From Hyphodiscus hymeniophilus (lineage: Eukaryota > Ascomycota > Leotiomycetes > Helotiales > Hyphodiscaceae): a stretch of DNA of 64,000 nt. The notes under the pieces were generated by a model. That model was not told the origin of the DNA. It saw nothing but the letters and a program-made list of their open reading frames with translations, and did no database searches. Location: NCBI GenBank assembly GCA_016508695.1, contig VNKQ01000018.1, positions 1,178,001 to 1,242,000 of the forward strand, given 5' to 3'. Below are positions 43,883 to 54,786 of this stretch, piece after piece (the stretch's first letter is position 1; each line of letters starts with the position of its first letter). The translations under genes were made by a program, and so were the position numbers.

Positions 43883-46800
43883 TTAGTGAGAAGGATTGAT
43901 ATAAATTTTAACCTCAACTTCATTACTCCACCCGCTCTCTAGGTCCATCTGCTTCCACGCTTCCTCGACATCGATTTCAAGCACATGCTTATCAACACCA
44001 CTGACTTTGACAGTATCGATTGGAATCATCTTTCCCAGAATCGTGATCATCATCGCATTTTTCCACTCAATGGCTGGTAGCGTCGAGACGTAAAGACCAA
44101 GAATTCCCAGGGCTTTAAGATTGGTATCAATCGCAATTCTTCCATTCTCCTGCTTAGTGATCTTGCTATCCACGATAGCAGCAGCACCCGCCATTTTCCC
44201 TAGCAGGCCAAGATTAGCGATCCACGTCGTATTTGAGGTCTTGGGGTCAACGAATCCACGTAAGGGGTAGGCGGATAGGATATCGTAGCCACGGATGCCA
44301 AGAGAGATGTGGATTAGGGCCGAGGGGTCGACGACTTGCATGGGCTTCGTGACGAGGCCGCTGGAATGGGCGCGGACTATGTAGTATTGTGCTTCAATGA
44401 CGCCCGGGAATTTTGAAAGTGGGATGAGTTCGGTAAGAGGCCGTTGGGAGACGTTGAAGAAGCCGATTATACCTGTGCCGGTTGATGCTGAGCCTGGGAT
44501 GTGTCAATTGAGTCACAAAAGGGACAGTGGAGATCTTACCATGATATGTTCCAACCAGTAGTAAGTTGTCATCATCATAGCCGTTGTATTGATCCAAACT
44601 CTTTCCAACGACACTAGGCCTAAAGATAACCGTTTTCCCTTTTATCGTAGGGCCTGTCATCTGACTTATGAGATCGAGATCATGTTGTCCTGGAACATCG
44701 GTAATGTAGATCGGCCCTCCACTTACACATCTAGCTGCTGCGTGAAAGCCAGAATAATCGTGTACTGTCTGGAACATATCCCAATCAGGGACAACGTTAA
44801 GATGCTGGGTGAAAAGTGCATTGTGGGCGTTCGTCCATATGTGCCATGGATGACTTGTTGGGATTTCGGGAAAGAAATCATCGGAGTTGCGGACGAGAAG
44901 CGGAGGCTTATTCTGTGGCATTTGGGAATGAAAGAGGATTTGAGGAGTTTGTGACATGCAGGAGATTGCTTTCACGCTGAAGTGGCGAAGAGAAGAAACA
45001 GCCCACGCGTCGAGGTAAGTGTGTATGAGATCACTGCGATCCCTTGCGGAGACGAACGTATCCAGCATGAATTGCGCACTGGAAATTTGTTAGAAGAGAT
45101 CACTGGCTTGAGAATAGTCACTCACTCAGTCTTAACGGCATCGACGCCGGCATCGGAGAGGAACTGATAGAAATCATTGTAGAAGCGTGACACATCTTCT
45201 TTAGCAACCACTGTCATCTTACCACCGAGTGGTAGGTTTCTTCTCTGAGCGTCTTCCCGGACAATATCCACGGTCTTATATGTTTGTGCGATCTTACCAC
45301 CAGGTGAGATACCACCCCAGTATCCTAATATGGCATGCCAGACTGCGATATGTTGGATGCTGGGGTGCTTTTCACGAATCTTGGAGACGAGGTGCTTCAA
45401 GCCGCTAGGGAAGGCTTTACGTTCAGCTTCGAATTCGATCCAGCCGTGCTGAAACTGCCCGTGACCTCGATAATCGATTGCTTGCCAATTGTCATCGATG
45501 ATAAAGTTGGTGATGTTGATGTTGTTCTTCGCAAGAGTTTCGACGGCATGGAGAACCTTCTCCTCTGTGAGAGCCTGGCCAAGTGCATTCCAAGTGCCTA
45601 GATGGTAGTCAATAAGTGTCAAAGCCTAGCCACTAATCACTCACAATAAGTCAAACCGTCATACCAGTTTTCAGCCCATAGCTTGGTAGCAGCATCTCCA
45701 TCTTTCAACGCCTCCAGCTCTTCCTTTTGCTCTCCCGTAGCTGTCTCCGCTGCTGTGACAATACCTCTTGCGTGATACATCACAGCGGCATTTGCTGATT
45801 CAAAGTCATCACCAAGACCGACAAGTACTCTGACAATAGTCCTTTTAGAGCTGTCATTTCTGATCTGTCCATCAGTCAACAAGATTCATTGGAAGGTGCT
45901 TCCACGCCATACGTGTAAGACAACATTCCCTTCCGAGTCACTCTTGAAAAGAGTCATGACATCCTCGACTCCACTAATGGCAAGCAAAACCAAATGCTTG
46001 CCACTGAGACTCAGGAAAGAGCACATAACTGCTTCTTTGTCGAGATCGAAATGGGACTTTCCTTGTCTTGGTGCAAGCCATGGAGACCAAATTCGAATCA
46101 GGGCAAACCATCTGTGAATATCAATATAGGAACATTATCACAGGCACGGCATCTGAACTTTAGACGTCGGAATGAAAATGGCTGGAATGAAAACATGAGA
46201 CTGCTTACCTCGAGAATTTCCCCTGCCCCCAAGGTACCCCAAATTTGATATCTTTAATATTGGATTTTTCTCCGTCGGCTGCCTCGATTGGAGCTTCCAC
46301 GGACCAAAGGGTAGTACCAGGAGATTGACTTCGATAGTTTTTCGAGTCCAGAATTGGGTTTAGGCCTTGAATGTAATCTCCCAAGGTGCTCGATATTGCA
46401 ACTTGACTGGTGACAGTCTTCAGCATGACAACTCCATCTTGCGTCCCTTGATGAGCCTTCACCCATTTCCAAGATTGGTCAGAACCGTTCCGAAACTTGA
46501 TTGTGAAATTGGTTGGGAGATGGATGGCAAGTGGGGTCGTAAAGCAAAGACGATGAAGAGGGGATTCAAATGCCGGCTTCAAAGACTGCAGTGAAGTTGG
46601 ATATGCAGAGGTATTTCTGACGGGATCCATAGGACATTCTCTCCAGTCTTTGCCTTCTGAGTGCCATAGCGAGATTTGCCACGAATCCGTAGCTCGACTC
46701 TCATCAACCTCGAGTAAAGCAGTAAACACACTGGTGCTTTGATCGATTTGGGTAACCTGACCCATTGGAGGGTAAGTCGATATGTATGCCTTCATGCTGG

Positions 46801-46897
46801 CAGCGTCCGAAGCCGGAGGCCCCTTTTGTTTAGGGATATATTTTGCTTGGAAGACTTCGTTCCCGTCAGCTGGACTGATGAAAGTTTCCTCAGCCAT
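43883..46897 (-). CDS. Raffinose-synthase / Sip1-family glycosidase (GH36)
   Basis: Six exons (46897-46209, 46111-45913, 45864-45645, 45597-45126, 45078-44540, 44493-43883) give about 909 residues. The N-terminal half is the beta-sandwich (WQISLWHSEGKDWRE, PTNFTIKFRNGSDQSWKW, FGVPWGQGKFSRWFALIRIW). The (beta/alpha)8 barrel starts near AENWYDGLTYCTWNALGQ, with NFIIDDNWQAIDYRGHGQFQHGWIEFEAE, IAVWHAILGYWGG and VDAVKTDAQF, in which D527 is the likely nucleophile; it is split across an intron. A later block is PDWDMFQTVHDYSGFHAAARCVSGGPIYITDVPG with QHD. This is the Raffinose_syn/Sip1 clade of GH36; fungal members may act on alpha-galactosides, but the activity is unproven. No signal peptide, so it is likely intracellular. 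Confidence 0.92.
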
Positions 46898-47306
46898 AAT
46901 GAAGCTGGACAGGTGAAATATCAACAAGCAACTGGAAAGGGGCACGCACGAGAGTATAGAAGAAAGAGGAAGTGAGGTGAAAGGAGAAAATATCTGCTCA
47001 ACGGTGACACCCTAATGGCCTCCTGCAGGTCAGTGAGTGTTGTCCTTCATGTGGGGTGGGAAGCTGTGGTGATGGGCAGAGAGTGGGGAGCGCTAGTGTA
47101 TGAAGACCCCTGTCTATCCTCGGGACCCGGAGCATGTTTTACCGACGAGAGCTTGAGGAATTTGGATCGTAGGAGAGAACGATCAACAAGAAGAGCAACA
47201 GTTTCACTGGATCTCTTGGCTTTTCATTGCGTTTCCCTCAATGATCCGAAGATTACACTGTGTCTATTCTCGAATGGCCCAATAGTTTCCTCTCTGGCAG
47301 CCAATC
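46898..47306. other. Divergent intergenic region, no gene seen
   Basis: 409 bp between the GH36 gene and the tyrosyl-tRNA synthetase gene. Nothing specific was recognised. Confidence 0.5.
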
Positions 47307-49168
47307 ATGGCACCACTTTCCTGCTTGCGCTCACCCCGATCCCGACCCTCCTTATGCGCCAGATGTGCCTTCAGAGCCGCTTACCGTCCTAGTAAGGTTG
47401 CCAGGCGATGGATGGGTACGAATTACATGGCTACGGCTGCGGCTGCGGACATGGAGGGGGAATGGGCAGCCCGTGCAAAGGAGATCAAAGCTGGGAATAA
47501 AAAAAGCATGTATAAGAAACTGGAGGAGAGGGGTTACATACATGCTGTTACTGGGTAGGCAGCCATTTTCCAAGGCAGCGGAATCACTTGCTGACTCTCA
47601 ACTTCCAGCCGCCCAGACCAAGCCGAGCAATGGATGACCGAGAAACGCCTCGGAGCCTATGTTGGAATCGATCCTACCGCTTCGTCACTGCATGTTGGAC
47701 ATATGCTACCACTCATGGCGCTGTTCTGGATGCATATCCATGGATATCATACAGTTACACTCGTTGGAGGAGCAACTGCCAAGATTGGGGATCCAAGTGA
47801 TCGATTGACAACGCGGAAGGCAACAAATAGTTCTGTTCGAGCACATAATACGGCCAGCATGCAATCTCAGCTAAAGCATCTATGGGTGAACGTGGAGGCC
47901 TATGGAAATAGATATGGTTACACTCCGGAACCAGCGTGGAAAGGAGCGCTTCTAAACAACAGTATGTGGTGGAACGAGACCACCCTGATCGAAGTCTTGC
48001 AAGTGCTCGGGCCAGGGATGAGGATGGGTACAATGCTTGCCAGAGATACGTGAGTCAGTCTTGATAGAGGATTTCATGGTTGAGTGCTGACGGGTATAGC
48101 GTAAAAAACAAGATGAAGAAGGGCGATGGCATGTCATTCGCTGAATTCACATATCCCATACTACAAGCCTGGGATTGGTGGACCTTATACAGGACAAGCA
48201 AGATTCAAATGCAAATAGGAGGGTCAGACCAGTTCGGTAATATTACTGCTGGTATAGATGCTGTTAAATACATTTCTGCGAGCCACCACGACAATCTAAC
48301 CCGAAAAGAAGTCGCACCACATGGGCCCCCTTTCGGATTCACTGTCCCACTTTTGACCACATCGTCTGGCCAAAAATTTGGGAAGAGCGCAGGAAATGCT
48401 ATATGGTTGGATAAGAACCAGACTAGCTCTTTCGAGCTGTATAAATTCTTCTTGGGAACCTCAGATGCGGATGTTGCCAAATACCTCAAGTTATTCACAT
48501 TCATACCCCTCGAGCAAATCTATATCCTAGTTGAAGAGCACATGAGATCACCACATCAGAGGAAAGCACAGCACAAGCTAGCAAGAGACTTTGTGGAACT
48601 TGTCCACGGCGAGGAAGAAGCCGAGAACGCGGAGCTACAGCATCGACTACTCTTCTCCAGGAAAACGATTCCTCCGGAGGAACACTTAGCTGCCCAATTT
48701 GATGCATCATTACCACCTTCACCTATAGATCTACCACCAGCTGCGGTGATAGATCAAACTGGCCAACCAAGAGCAGATTTGAAATTGCCCCGCTCCGCTG
48801 TCGAAAGCTTGAGTATTGGTAAACTTCTCCTGGCTTGCGGACTTGTTGGGTCCTCGACGGAAGGCCACCGGCTAGTCGCACAGAATGCAGTCTATGTTGG
48901 CCGAAGAAATGATAGCCCGGGTTTGGAAAAGCCTATGGATGAAAACTCTTTGATTTTTACTCAATGCAAGACCTGGAAAATGGATGACGCGGAAGAATTC
49001 TTGATTGGCAACAAACTTCTTATTTTCCGTCGTGGGAAAACCTTTATTAGGATTGTTGAAGTTGTTTCTGATAGCGAGTACACTGAAATGGGCCTGACGT
49101 ACCCTGGTATGAAGAAGCCTTCAGATTTGGCACAGGCGGCTGAGGAAGTTCCAGAGACGGGATCGTAG
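47307..49168 (+). CDS. MSY1: Mitochondrial tyrosyl-tRNA synthetase
   Basis: Three exons (47307-47554, 47609-48049, 48100-49168) give about 585 residues. The N-terminus (MAPLSCLRSPRSRPSLCARCAFRAAYRPSKVARR) is a strong mitochondrial presequence. The class I core has GAYVGIDPTASSLHVGHMLPL with a HIGH-type H-V-G-H at 111-114, the tRNA-Tyr-specific GGATAKIGDPSDR, QIGGSDQFGNITAGID (Tyr-binding), and a KMSKS-type KFGKS at about 322-326. The C-terminal S4-like end has LPRSAVESLSIGKLLLACGLVGSSTEGHRLV followed by GNKLLIFRRGKTFIRIVEV. It charges mitochondrial tRNA-Tyr in the matrix; in Neurospora and relatives the orthologue (CYT-18) also aids group I intron splicing, which cannot be judged here. Branch sites CTGAC precede both acceptors. 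Confidence 0.96.
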
Positions 49169-51405
49169 TTTATATTGAGCATTCACAAGATCATATAATA
49201 TGTCAAGAAGCCTGCTGGGAGGTGGAACGCAAACGTTCCAAGGCCACCGCTTCTTCGACGGCGTCAAAATACTACCTTTCAAGCAGGGCGCTTTAGAAAG
49301 CCTTCAAGTCAGTTACTCCCGATGTGGTGGAAAGGAGAGCACACCTCACCTTGTACCCGATCCACACCGTACAAATTTCTTGCTACTCTTGAGCCATTGG
49401 GGAAATGTACACCATTGGGGGACTCGCAACCAGCTTGAAGCAGAAGAAAATACAAGAGGCTCCACCTGCGTCTAGATTTTATGTACGATATACCCGACAA
49501 TGTCAAAACAGAGTTTGCACAGAATACACCACCAACTTTGCTGACCAGAGCTTGCGTATGAGTGGGATCCTGCAAGCAATGCAATAACGTCTCTTCACAT
49601 AGGGCCTTGCTTGTCTCTCCAGGCTTCGCTCAAGAAAAGCCTGACTCACATAGTGCTGCAATACGTCGATAGCGTTCCAATTCTGCGTCTGCTTGGGCAG
49701 ACTCCCCGGGTCTACACATCTGCGATTTCCTCAGACATGTTGAGGGGGTTTGGAATGGACTTCGATGAAAGTCGCAGTAATCTCAAGCTCGTGTCAGTAT
49801 GTTCATGTAATAAAGAAGTGATAATGAGGCAGTTGCGCACAAGGCGTCCCCAGAGACTGAATAACAGAATGCATCTGCGCTTGAGATGTGAAGAGAAGCA
49901 TTGCCTTGGCAAGCAGATATCATGTGACATTGGAGGAGATGAGGATCCATGAGATACACTCGGCTTGAACATAGGAGGTGATTACAAAGTCCCAACCCGA
50001 AAAGGTTTGTAACAGTCCAGAGCTGCCATTTCTATTCCATCCCATGCCAAAGAGGTCACGATGCTGGATGGTGAAGTGAGGAGTCTGCCGGTTAATAGGG
50101 AGCCGCCGAGTTGCCGACAGTACCTGCAACCAACCCGCTTCCCACACGCTCTCATCCAACGACCGCTTGAATGCTTCATCCTCTCATGCAAGGTCGAACT
50201 GCAGGTACTGTACTGTCCAGCATCTTTATATCTGCATCGTGGGCCGTGGCACGTAGCACTTCATCCCAAGTCGTTGATCTGGCTTAGTAATCTCCTGATC
50301 GAGCTGCAAGTTTCGCCAGTGCGAAAGAAGCAGGTGAATAAGCAAGTGTGCTCAACCTGATGAACCTCCAATGGCCCCCATGTGCATCCATCTTTCTCTT
50401 ATCATCATCAAGACTTCACCCCTTTTTCGCTTCGTCTACTCTCGGAAGATGAGTAACGTTACAACAAGCCAGTGCAAATAAGGTTCTGGCGATCAGATGC
50501 TAGTCTATCTCCATCTCCCTTTCAGGGACTTTTGCCGTTGAAGTTAATATCCATGCGCGACACCTCCCCGCATGTGACTGGCTCTCACACGGCTCCCCTG
50601 CTGATCTCCCGCCCTGGAAGCTATCACCACGCGCGACGTTACCACGCGACTCGCTCGTTGATTCTGCTCATATTATGTGCATCGCAAGTGCTTGCATATC
50701 ACGACAAGTGTGGAGAAGAAACACGCTTCGACGCATCACCGTATCCATGAGCTGGGGCCGTCCCTAGACTCGGCAGTTTACTTATCCGTATTTCCTTCGA
50801 CAACCGGGCGTCGAGATCGAGAGAGTCAATTTTAACGCTGGAAGGGCTTGCAGATAGAAAATCTTAGGCGTGGAATTTGGCGTAGGATGCTGAGCCTCCA
50901 GTCAAAGATTGTAGCATACAATTTCTGTACACCGAGATCCTGTTTTCACGGGTCGGAGATTATCAGACCCTAGGTGATGCACTCATACCCATGCCAGATT
51001 GTCGATATCCCCTTGATGTATCTCCGAGTGAGTATTCTCCGAGTACCTAGGCGTGGTCGTATGATCTGCAGTCTTTTACATGGTTTCATCCCACTGCGCC
51101 GATGATGTTTCTTCCTTCAATCCGAATAGCTTCAAGGATGGCACGTTTCATAGCTATGAGTGACCTTCCTGCTCTAAAGCTCCATCTTTTGATGGTTGGT
51201 TAATGTTTGCTGGACGGTTTTAAAATCGACTGGCTTGTTCATGGGGCTGGAGTACGGCTCGACCCGCTGTGCACTTGATATAAAGATGGCATAGCTCCCA
51301 TTCCTCTGAATCGTTATCGACATTCGCAAGTGCGACCTCGACACTCCTTCACAGTCGCACATACTATCCTTAGCTCCTTGTTCGCCGACCATACACTCCT
51401 TCGAA
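49169..51405. other. Gene-poor stretch of about 2.2 kb, nothing supported
   Basis: Between the tyrosyl-tRNA synthetase and the chitinase. Frames at 49309-49584, 49611-49952 and 50472-50750 have no family features. A TATA-like GATATAAAG lies near 51278, about 125 bp upstream of the chitinase ATG, and is a plausible core promoter element. Confidence 0.45.
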
Positions 51406-52933
51406 ATGCATTCATTCATTACTATCTTCTCCGTGGCGAGCTTGCTTGCTTCCATCCCGACTGCCCTCGCTGGATACAGCCCTTCTTCCAAATCCAATGT
51501 TGCCATATACTGGGGTAAGTGCATTCCTCTTCCGTCTGGCTGTATGGATAGACCATTACAGAGATATAATACTAACTACCTGTCCCAGGACAAAACTCTT
51601 ATGGTCAGGGTACCGGTTCCCTAGCCCAGCAAAGACTTTCTTACTACTGCGCAAGTGAGTTCCCATTCCACTCTACCAAATCATCCTCTCCTATTTTGAC
51701 AGGCTCTAACATTAATTAGACACTGAGTTCGATGTACGTTTCTGCTTTCTATTCTATTGTTTCATGTTCTGATCACACATCTAATCGGTCCAGATCATCC
51801 CACTGGCATTCCTTGTTACCATCTCGAACCCAGAACTCAACTTTGCAAATGCCGGTAACAACTGCACCGCAATCTCTGGATCAAACTTGTTCTTCTGTCC
51901 CCAACTTGAGTAAGGTGCCCCTAGTGCGATGTTAAGAACACGATCTGACTTGTTCAGGGCGGACATTGCCGAGTGTCAGACAACATACGGAAAGACCATC
52001 GTCCTCTCAATCGGAGGAGCGACCTACTCAGAAGGTGGTTTCAGCTCATCTTCGGCAGCCGTCGCAGCAGCGAACAACATCTGGTCAATTTTCGGCCCCT
52101 ATTCAGCCAGTTCTTCAGCCCCACGTCCATTCGGAACCAGCGTGGTTGACGGATTCGACTTCGATTTCGAATCTACTGTATCTAACATGCCCGCATTTGG
52201 CACACAACTTCGCTCCCTCATGAATGCGAACACTAGTAAACAATGGCTCTTGACCGCGGCACCTCAGTGCCCATACCCCGACGCAGCAGACGGTCCCATG
52301 CTAGCGGGAGCCGTCTACTTCGACATCGTCTGGGTACAATTCTACAACAACTATTGCGGAGTCCAATCTTTCACTCCTGGCTCTAGCACACAGAATAACT
52401 TCAACTTCGATACCTGGGATAACTGGGCGAAGACTGTCTCATTAAACAAAAATGTCAAAGTCTTTCTTGGCATCCCAGGTAACACAGGCGCCGGAGCTGG
52501 ATATGAGACTGGATCGGCCCTCGCTGCCGTGATATCTTACTCAAAGAGCTTTTCCAGCTTTGGAGGCGTTATGATATGGGATATGACTCAAGTATATGCC
52601 AATTCTGGGTTCTTGAATGGTGTGAGCAGTGATCTGGGGGCCCCCGCTAGTTCGGTGTCCAGGTGAGTTACTGTCAAGCTCGGAAGCTATTAAAGGTTCT
52701 GATAGAAGGGCAGCCCGCCGACGACCATGACGACGGTTACGACGAAAGCAACCAAGACCATCACTAGTGCCAAAACCACCATTACTACATCCGTCACAAC
52801 GACCACGACGGCAGCAGCTGTAGCTGAATACGATCAATGTGGAGGTATCGGATATACGGGATCGACTGTTTGCGCTAGTCCATACGTCTGCGTTGTTCAC
52901 AGTGCCTACTACTCCGAATGCCAGGTCTCATAA
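51406..52933 (+). CDS. Secreted GH18 class III chitinase with C-terminal CBM1
   Basis: Six exons (51406-51514, 51589-51654, 51720-51733, 51794-51909, 51958-52662, 52714-52933) give about 409 residues. The third exon is only 14 bp but is required to keep frame (NTEFD). Residues 1-22 are a signal peptide. The GH18 barrel has SNVAIYWGQNSYGQGTGSLAQQRLSYYC, KTIVLSIGGATYSEGG and the catalytic DGFDFDFE (D166-E173, with E173 the acid/base). WVQFYNNYCG and GGVMIWDMTQ close the barrel. A Thr-rich linker (TTVTTKATKTITSAK) joins a fungal cellulose/chitin-binding CBM1 (DQCGGIGYTGSTVC..PYVCVVHSAYYSEC). It hydrolyses chitin outside the cell or at the wall. The last acceptor is the CAG at 52711-52713; nearer AGs would give a stop. 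Confidence 0.94.
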
Positions 52934-53444
52934 GTAGATCTACTGGACGTGGAATCGAATTTCTCAATGTTCCGAGGCAGCTCCGCAAATGGACAAGCAT
53001 GAGGTGGGCGGCATATAAAATGGCGGGCCGGTTTATGACACTCTTTTGGTTTGCATTTTGATTTGCAGCTCCGCCAATGGAGAAGCACGAGGTGGGCGAC
53101 ATCTAAAAATCGCGAGTCGATTACGACACTCTCTTGAAAGTTTACGACACTCTTTTGATTTGAATTTTGATGTACATGCTTGCTTCACCGATTTATTTCT
53201 CATTTCTGCTGTATATATTGTGGCTCGCTTTGAGTGTTCAGTCTTTTCCATTGAAAATAGTTACGGAATCAAATGTACATATGGGATGTTCCCTTTGCAT
53301 CAATTCGCTTATATTTTGAAACCTCGCCATCTCTGTAGCGGACCAGCCCCTTTCGCTCTTTCTAAGCCTCACGCCCGTCTCATTATTTCATTCCTCGCGG
53401 CCCTCTTTCCTTCATCGGCCCAAGTATTCTATAAGACGACGCCC
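52934..53444. other. Convergent intergenic region with an 88-bp duplication
   Basis: Contains the tandem duplication listed separately. No gene is supported. Confidence 0.5.
52978..53171. repeat. Imperfect tandem duplication, 88-bp unit
   Basis: The first copy runs 52978-53065 and starts CAGCTCCGCAAATGGACAAG; the second starts at 53066 with CAGCTCCGCCAATGGAGAAG. Both carry GCACGAGGTGGGCG-like and ACGACACTCTTTTG-like blocks. The second copy has about 18 extra bases near its middle. It lies just downstream of the chitinase. Confidence 0.8.
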
Positions 53445-54139
53445 TCACGCCACAATATCCGGCATCTGCATCTTCATTGCCATCTCCACGAACGGCGTCG
53501 GATCCTCGTACGCTGTCCAGGTCTTTATCCTTCCGCCCTCCAACACAATGTACATGATCCCACCCTGTTCCATCTTCCCCTCCTGTCCGGGGATCTTAAG
53601 GTAGAAATCTCCCTTCCACGCTGCATAGAAAGTATCGCCATCACCGCTCACGAGATCTAAAAGCTGTCAATATATTTACCAAGAGGGAAGAGGGTAAGAA
53701 ATACAACAGGTTATGGGACGAAAAGAAAAGAAAGGGAGAAGTACCAAGGCGCGATACAGTAAACCCCCTCTTCTCGATCACGGGTTCGATTTCTTTGAAA
53801 TGCTTAATCCACCATCAGCACTCAGCACGATCACTTCCTCTTCCCTTCCAAGCATCGGCGTATCCCCAGAACAGAACCTACCGCTTTGATAGCTTCAATT
53901 CCCACCCAAGTCCTCTGTTTCGGCGGCGAGAAGCCAGACATCTCCGCGTCTTCAGTCAGGAACTGAGCCGCGTCCGGGATATCTGGCGTCCAGAGTGCGT
54001 CCCATGTCTGCGAGGGTGTCAGCGAAGTAAGGCCAGGTGACTTTAATTGGAAGTTGGGATTTGGAAGGGTGGGATGGTCGAAGAGAGGAGATTGGAGGAC
54101 CTTTATGAGGAAAGCTTTCGCTTCTTCTTGGGTCAACAT
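53445..54139 (-). CDS. SnoaL/NTF2-like fold small protein
   Basis: Three exons (54139-53882, 53802-53745, 53656-53445) give about 175 residues. The start MLTQEEAKAFLIKVLQSP opens the first helix. TWDALWTPDIPDAAQFLTEDAEMSGFSPPKQRTWVGIEAIKA is the cone-fold helix and strand, and HFKEIEPVIEKRGFTVSRL and DLVSGDGDTFYAAWKGDFYLKIPGQEGKMEQGGIMYIVLEGGRIKTWTAYEDPTPFVEMA give the curved sheet typical of SnoaL-like proteins. This fold includes polyketide cyclases, isomerases and many proteins of unknown role, so no reaction is assigned. Both introns use plausible borders; the acceptor of the first (TTAAG) is weak. The 3' end faces the chitinase. Confidence 0.78.
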
Positions 54140-54786
54140 CCTTGTCTCTTTTCTTTGCTATTCTGGATTATGATGAGGAAGGAGAAGGAGAAGGTTAATA
54201 TCGAACCTGCAAAAAATTGGGAATCATGGAGGCATATATATATATATATATATATGTAAGGTTGAGGCGTATCCGACCGCCTTGGCTCGGGACACAGGGC
54301 TGAGAGCTGAGGCGCTTCTCGAGTCCGTCTTACGTCGGTTACGCATCTATTCCCCGAATTGGTAGGCGGAGAACCACGATTGCGCGAGTATCATTGGTGG
54401 GAGTCGCGATAGAGTTTAGTGGCGCAGATCGTTGGGGCAGGAGTAGCGGAGTGTTCAGAACGGTGAGATTAATTGGAATAATTAGAATGCTTGGAGACCA
54501 TTACTTTTGTGAGTCTACTTCTTTTGGAATGGGGGTTCGTGGGACCTCACGTGCGCGTTAGTGTAGTGCGCGTTCGTTCACTGGAAGGGGAAACTTCCCA
54601 TCATAAGGGTGCGAAATCCCCTCTGCAAATAGAAATGCAAAGCTCAAGGAGAGTTGTCAAAAGAGACTTGCGGTGAATCTCTTGGTCTTAAGACAAGAGA
54701 AATACATATTATATTATGTCTTTTTCATTTTTTAAGATAATATTTCCAGGACACTACCTCATCTTTTCTTCACCAGGCAGTCAATC
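54140..54786. other. Intergenic region with a (TA)n run
   Basis: Between the SnoaL-like gene (5' end) and the phosphatase (3' end). It contains an 11-unit TA run at 54234-54255 and no gene. Confidence 0.5.
54234..54255. repeat. (TA)n microsatellite
   Basis: Uninterrupted alternation of A and T over 22 bp, about 95 bp upstream of the SnoaL-like start codon. Confidence 0.9.

Noticed and set aside
49169..51405. Short frames in the 2.2-kb gap before the chitinase
   Set aside because: Overlapping on both strands without motifs; typical of non-coding DNA.
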